Shown here: one piece after another, positions 60,652 through 64,000 of the stretch
Numbering within the stretch: position 1 is the first letter of the stretch
Layout of the letters: every line of letters begins with the position of its first letter
Origin: Longimicrobium sp.
Lineage (GTDB): Bacteria; Gemmatimonadota; Gemmatimonadetes; Longimicrobiales; Longimicrobiaceae
Direction of reading: 5' to 3'
DNA: 64,000 nt
NCBI GenBank assembly: GCA_036377595.1
Contig: DASUYB010000083.1
Location: 1-64,000 of the forward strand
Made by a program: the position numbers and the translations under genes
The notes under the pieces: generated by a model
The model's database searches: none
The model's input: only the letters and a program-made list of their open reading frames with translations
Told to the model about the DNA's origin: nothing

Positions 60652-62138
60652 CACTCCAGCGGTTCGATGCCCAACCTGTCCCACAGCTTGTCGACGCTCG
60701 CCTTCACGTCCTCCGACATCTCGATCAGGTCGGGCCAGGGGCGGGTGAAGCCTTCCTCGGGCCACTTGCGTGTGCCGTCGATCCCCATCTTGCTGCCGAA
60801 CGCGGGGAGCTGCGACGAGTGGTCCAGGTCGTCCACCGGGCCGCGGGTGAAGCGCACGTCGCGCTCGGGGTCAATGTTCCCCAGCGTATACCACCATGCC
60901 TCGAAGGGGTTCTGCACGTCGATCCCCTCGTCCACCACCACGATCACCTTGGCCAGCGACATCAGCCCCATCCCCCACAGGCCGTTCATCACCTTCCACG
61001 CCTGCCCCGGGTACTCCTTGCGGATGGAGACGAAGACCAGGTTGTGGAAGACACCCTCCGGCGGCATGTGGTAGTCCACGATCTCTGGGATCGTGAGCTT
61101 CGCCAGGGGGAGGAAGATGCGCTCCGTGGCGCCGCCCAGGTACACATCCTCCACCGGCGGCCGGCCAACGAGGGTGGCGGGATAGACGGGATCCTCCCGC
61201 ATCGTCACCGTGGTGACGTGGAAGACGGGGTACGGGTCCTCGAGCGTGTAGAAGCCCGTGTGGTCGCCGAACGGGCCCTCGATGGCCAGCTCCTCGTCGG
61301 TGTCGACATAGCCCTCCAGCACGATCTCCGCCTCGGCGGGGATGGTGAGGTCCGCGGTGATGGCCTTCGCGGTGTAGACCGGCTCGCGGCGCAGGAAGCC
61401 GCCGAACAGGTACTCGTCGATCCCCGGCGGCAGCGGCGCGCTCGGCGTGTACATGGTCGCCGGATCGCCGCCGATGGCGACGACGACAGGCATCTTCCCC
61501 CCGCGCTTCTTCTTCCACGCGCGGTAGTGCGCGGCGCCGCCCTTGTGCCGCTGCCAGTGCATCCCCGTGGAATCGGGCCCGAACACCTGCATGCGGTACA
61601 TGCCGATGTTCTGCACACCCGTGTCGGGGTCCGCGGTGACTACCATCGGCAGGGTGATGAAGGGGCCGCCGTCCTTCGGCCACGTCTTCAGCACGGGGAG
61701 CCGCGTGAGGTCGAACTCGCCCTCGCGCAGGATCACCTCCTGGCAGGGCGGGCGCCCCTTGTACGGACGCGGCGGCACCTTGGCCAGCTCGGCCAGCTTC
61801 GGCAGCAGCTGCACCTTCCCCCACAGCCCCTTGGGGATCTCGGGCTTGATCAGCTCGGCGATGCGCGTCGCGTGCTCCTCGACGTCCTTCACCCCCAGCG
61901 CCTCGGCGATGCGCCGCCAGCTGCCGAAGACGTTGATGGCCACGGGGATGTCGCTCTCCGTGCCGTCCATCAGGATGGGGCGCTCGAAGAGCAGCGCGGG
62001 GCCGCCGCCGGGAAGCTTCATGGTGCGGTCCGCGATCTCCGCCATCTCCAGGTCCACGGAGACGGGGTGCCGCACGCGCACCAGCTGTCCGGTGCGGTCG
62101 AGGTGGCGGAGGAACTCGCGGAGGTTCTGGAAGGCCAT
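60651..62138 (-). CDS. ubiD: UbiD-family decarboxylase (MqnL-like)
   Basis: The 495-residue product decarboxylates aromatic acids using prenylated FMN supplied by UbiX. It has the N-terminal FLRHLDRTGQLVRV, a central GMHWQRHKGGAAHY and IAIGGDP-like region (VVAIGGDPAT), and the catalytic EGPFGDHTGFYT near 275, where Glu and Arg act. Length matches the family. In the futalosine pathway the equivalent enzyme (MqnL) removes the carboxyl group after prenylation. It lies at the head of a ubiD-hypothetical-ubiA-ubiX unit. Confidence 0.94.
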   Translation of the reverse strand: MAFQNLREFLRHLDRTGQLVRVRHPVSVDLEMAEIADRTMKLPGGGPALLFERPILMDGTESDIPVAINVFGSWRRIAEALGVKDVEEHATRIAELIKPEIPKGLWGKVQLLPKLAELAKVPPRPYKGRPPCQEVILREGEFDLTRLPVLKTWPKDGGPFITLPMVVTADPDTGVQNIGMYRMQVFGPDSTGMHWQRHKGGAAHYRAWKKKRGGKMPVVVAIGGDPATMYTPSAPLPPGIDEYLFGGFLRREPVYTAKAITADLTIPAEAEIVLEGYVDTDEELAIEGPFGDHTGFYTLEDPYPVFHVTTVTMREDPVYPATLVGRPPVEDVYLGGATERIFLPLAKLTIPEIVDYHMPPEGVFHNLVFVSIRKEYPGQAWKVMNGLWGMGLMSLAKVIVVVDEGIDVQNPFEAWWYTLGNIDPERDVRFTRGPVDDLDHSSQLPAFGSKMGIDGTRKWPEEGFTRPWPDLIEMSEDVKASVDKLWDRLGIEPLE

Positions 62139-62235
62139 CTATCTGCTGGTCTGGAACGAATCTCTGACGCCGGGCCGACCATCGATCGCTGCGCAGCCTC
62201 CGGTCCGCCCTCACCCGGCTCGCTTAGGCTCGCCC

Positions 62236-62259
62236 CCCTCTCCCGATAACGGGAGAGGG
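62236..62259 (+). other. CCCTCTCCCG hairpin
   Basis: CCCTCTCCCG (62236-62245) and CGGGAGAGGG (62250-62259) pair perfectly around ATAA. It lies in the spacer upstream of the ubiD gene and is related in composition to the other CCCTCTCCC repeats. No other gene is visible in the 62139-62420 spacer. Confidence 0.5.
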
Positions 62260-62341
62260 TTGAGACACACGTCTACATCTGCACGAGTTACCTACATCCG
62301 CCCGCGTCGAGCTCTGCGCCTCACGCGGATGCCGATGCCCC

Positions 62342-62387
62342 AGTCCCGCAGGGACTTTGTGCCGTTGTTGCCGCGAATTCATTCGCC
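62342..62387 (+). repeat. AGTCCCGCAGGGACT repeat, copy 4
   Basis: AGTCCCGCAGGGACTTTGTG, CGTTGTTGCCGCGAATTCAT and CGCC. It is almost identical, in reverse, to the copy at 51456-51501. Confidence 0.75.
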
Positions 62388-62420
62388 CGGCAAGCCCCGG
62401 GCGGGTGGAAACTCTCCGGC

Positions 62421-62696
62421 CTACCTCGCCACCACCGTCTGGGCGACGATCATCAGCAGGCCGTAGGAGAGGTACATCACCCCGCCGATGAGCAGCGCGC
62501 GCTTGGCGATCTTCATCTGGTAGAGGCCCACGGGGTCGAAGAACCCCTCGGGCTTCCACAGCGCGCCGGGGTTGATCGGCACGCCTTCGAGCTTGTGGCG
62601 CGTCCACGCCAGCACCTGCAGCGCCGCCGACGCCACGCAGCAGGCGATGAACGAGAAGAAAAGGAGCGTGCCGAACGTCGCCAGGAAGCGGGTCAC
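62421..62696 (-). CDS. Small two-helix membrane protein after the methyltransferase gene
   Basis: The 91-residue product has two membrane helices (about 3-25 and 67-88) and a charged middle (TRHKLEGVPINPGALWKPEG). Its GTG start overlaps the methyltransferase stop (GTGA at 62693-62696), so they are translated together. It may help the quinone methyltransferase at the membrane, but no family assignment is possible. Confidence 0.72.
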   Translation of the reverse strand: MTRFLATFGTLLFFSFIACCVASAALQVLAWTRHKLEGVPINPGALWKPEGFFDPVGLYQMKIAKRALLIGGVMYLSYGLLMIVAQTVVAR

Positions 62697-63430
62697 GCGC
62701 GCACTCCCCAGTGCAGGGCCGCGATCCCGCCCGACAGCGTCTTCCACCCCACCTCGCGGAAGCTGGCGCGCTCCAGCTTCGCGGCCAGCTCCTTCGGCTC
62801 GGGGAACTCGCGCACGCTCTCGGGAAGGTAGGTGTACGCGGTGTTGTGCTTCGACACCAGGCGGCCGACCAGCGGCAGCACCTTCAGGAAATAGCCGAGA
62901 TACAGGGCCCGGAACGGCTGCCACTGCGGCGTGGTGAACTCCAGGATCACCAGCCGCGCGCCGGGCTTGAGCACCCGTGCCATCTCCGCGAGCCCCGCGT
63001 CGAGATCCGCCAGGTTGCGCACGCCGAACCCGACCGTCGCGCCGTCGAACGCGGCGTCGCCGAAGGGGAGGGTGAGCGCGTCGGCGCAGGCGGGCTCGAT
63101 CGCAAGCTTTTCCAGCTTCGGCGCGCCCCGCTCCAGCATGGCGAAGGTGAAGTCGCTCCCCACCACGCGCCCGCGGAAGCCGTCGCGGCGGGCGAGCTCC
63201 ACGGCCAGGTCCAGCGTTCCCGCGCAGTTGTCCAGGTACGTCCCCGCGGGCGCGCGCTCCCACCCCAGCCGGTCGACGGCGCGGCGGCGCCACGCGCGGT
63301 CGACGTTGGCGGAAAGGAGGTGGTTCAGCAGGTCGTAGCGCGGCGCGATGGAGGAGAACATCCGCCGCACCGCGGCCGCCTTCTCCTCGCGCGCCGGCAG
63401 CACCGCGGATCGCGCGGCTGGGGTCGGCAT
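62693..63430 (-). CDS. ubiE: UbiE/MenG quinone C-methyltransferase
   Basis: This SAM-dependent enzyme makes the last step of menaquinone synthesis. The 245-residue product has the family opening VRRMFSSIAPRYDLLNHLLS, the SAM loop DNCAGTLDLAVEL (replacing the usual DVATGTGD) near 67, a TLPFGDAAFDGATVGFGVRNL post-I region and the C-terminal PESVREFPEPKELA motif. It is the only methyltransferase beside the ubiD/ubiA/ubiX set. ATG 63430 begins the protein. The next gene, a sigma factor, is divergent. Confidence 0.94.
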   Translation of the reverse strand: MPTPAARSAVLPAREEKAAAVRRMFSSIAPRYDLLNHLLSANVDRAWRRRAVDRLGWERAPAGTYLDNCAGTLDLAVELARRDGFRGRVVGSDFTFAMLERGAPKLEKLAIEPACADALTLPFGDAAFDGATVGFGVRNLADLDAGLAEMARVLKPGARLVILEFTTPQWQPFRALYLGYFLKVLPLVGRLVSKHNTAYTYLPESVREFPEPKELAAKLERASFREVGWKTLSGGIAALHWGVRA

Positions 63431-63587
63431 GTCGTAAATCCGTCTCTCCCTGTAGAATAGAGGCCGGGAAAGCTATCCCCCGCCCCCCTCGCGAGCAAGG
63501 CTGCGGCGCCCGGCTGAAACTCTCCGCGCGCCGACGCCGTAGGGTGCGCCCGAGGGTTGGGAACCTTGCCTCACTGGCATCAAGAGA

Positions 63588-64000
63588 TTGAACGCGACGT
63601 CGCTTACGGATCACGATCTCGTCGTCCGCGCCCAGAAGGGAAGCGAGAAGGCGTATCGCGAGCTGCTCGGCCGCTATCAGCGCCCGGTGTTCTCCCTTAT
63701 CTACCGCATGGTCCGCGACCGCGAACAGGCCGAGGACCTTGCGCAGGAGACCTTCGTGCGCGTGTTCAACAACATCGACCGCTACGACCCGGCCTACAAG
63801 TTCTCCAGCTGGATCTTCAAGATCGCCACGAACCTGACGATCGACTACATCCGGCGGAAGGAAGTGCCCACGGTCTCCCTCGACGGCTCGCGGTATGCGA
63901 CCAGCGCCGAGGACATCGAGGCCAGCACCATCACCGTGGAGAGCGACGAGGAGAACCCCGAGGAGCTGCTGGAGGCGCGCGAGTTGGGCGCCGAGATCGA
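63588..64000 (+). CDS. ECF-type RNA polymerase sigma factor, 5' part
   Basis: The gene runs off the right edge, with 137 codons visible. It shows sigma region 2: DHDLVVRAQKGSEKAYRELLGRY, then FSLIYRMVRDREQAEDLAQETFVRVF and FKIATNLTIDYIRRK, the pattern of SigE/SigW-type extracytoplasmic-function factors. An acidic linker (EDIEASTITVESDEENPEEL) leads to the unseen region 4. The likely start is TTG 63588 with a weak ribosome site; a stop lies in frame at 63540, and no ATG occurs between. Confidence 0.88.
   Translation, partial: MNATSLTDHDLVVRAQKGSEKAYRELLGRYQRPVFSLIYRMVRDREQAEDLAQETFVRVFNNIDRYDPAYKFSSWIFKIATNLTIDYIRRKEVPTVSLDGSRYATSAEDIEASTITVESDEENPEELLEARELGAEI

Noticed and set aside
1-64000. 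tRNA or rRNA genes
   Set aside because: I looked for GGTTCGAATCC-like T-arm sequences with flanking stems in the spacers and found none that could be supported.

Overview
The window is about 64 kb of very GC-rich, gene-dense bacterial chromosome. Its gene set, its lack of Actinobacteria- or Myxobacteria-specific markers, a menaquinone-type quinone cluster, and a family of short peptides with a conserved KLxLDxxxV leader all point to Gemmatimonadota, probably near Longimicrobium. That placement is inference; there is no rRNA gene to test it. I found no tRNA, rRNA, CRISPR array, prophage or intact insertion sequence. The only possible transposase trace is a short C-terminal tail at the left edge.

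Layout. 1-12.6 kb (mostly + strand): recJ, a two-gene PD-(D/E)XK nuclease plus TOPRIM-like pair, rsmD-coaD, pta, a STAS / anti-sigma kinase / PP2C partner-switching module running into rsmA, and a HigB-type toxin-antitoxin pair. 12.7-16.5 kb (-): comEC, a zincin-like gene and fbp, coupled by 4-base overlaps. 16.6-31.3 kb: four of the five conserved-leader Cys-containing peptide genes, miaB, glyA, an erythromycin-esterase-like lipoprotein, an M13 peptidase, a LysR regulator, and a 1280-residue protein joining a Cas4-like Fe-S nuclease to an SF1 helicase. 31.4-35 kb (+): a ferrous iron island (feoA-feoA-feoB plus a small Cys-tailed membrane protein) behind a palindrome. 35-40.7 kb: an amino-acid-type binding protein, a divergent HTH/TPR pair with a near-consensus promoter, and the fifth peptide. 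40.7-51.3 kb (-): leucine dehydrogenase, acyl-CoA dehydrogenase, 3-hydroxyacyl-CoA dehydrogenase and thiolase, which together suggest branched-chain and fatty acid oxidation, then an MBL hydrolase, a DnaQ-like exonuclease and arginine deiminase. 51.6-57.7 kb: rex with a consensus Rex operator, a TPR membrane protein, an SDR protein, an Fpg-type glycosylase, a DUF1016 nuclease and a saccharopine-dehydrogenase-like protein. 58-63.4 kb (-): HAD phosphatase and a ubiX/ubiA/ubiD/ubiE-type set that fits the late futalosine menaquinone route. The window ends inside an ECF sigma factor gene.

Two architectural themes stand out. First, intergenic space is filled with several families of dispersed inverted repeats: CTCACGCAGAG hairpins, GATCCTTCGG...CCTCAGGATGACG units, AGTCCCGCAGGGACT units, and CAGTCGGTTTTGGGGGAGG hairpins. 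Some reach into coding sequence. Second, minus-strand operons repeatedly use a GTGA start/stop overlap, at nine junctions.

The most promising candidates for an undescribed system are the five-member peptide family (two members carry 21 and 25 cysteines) with no modification enzyme nearby, and the nuclease/TOPRIM pair.
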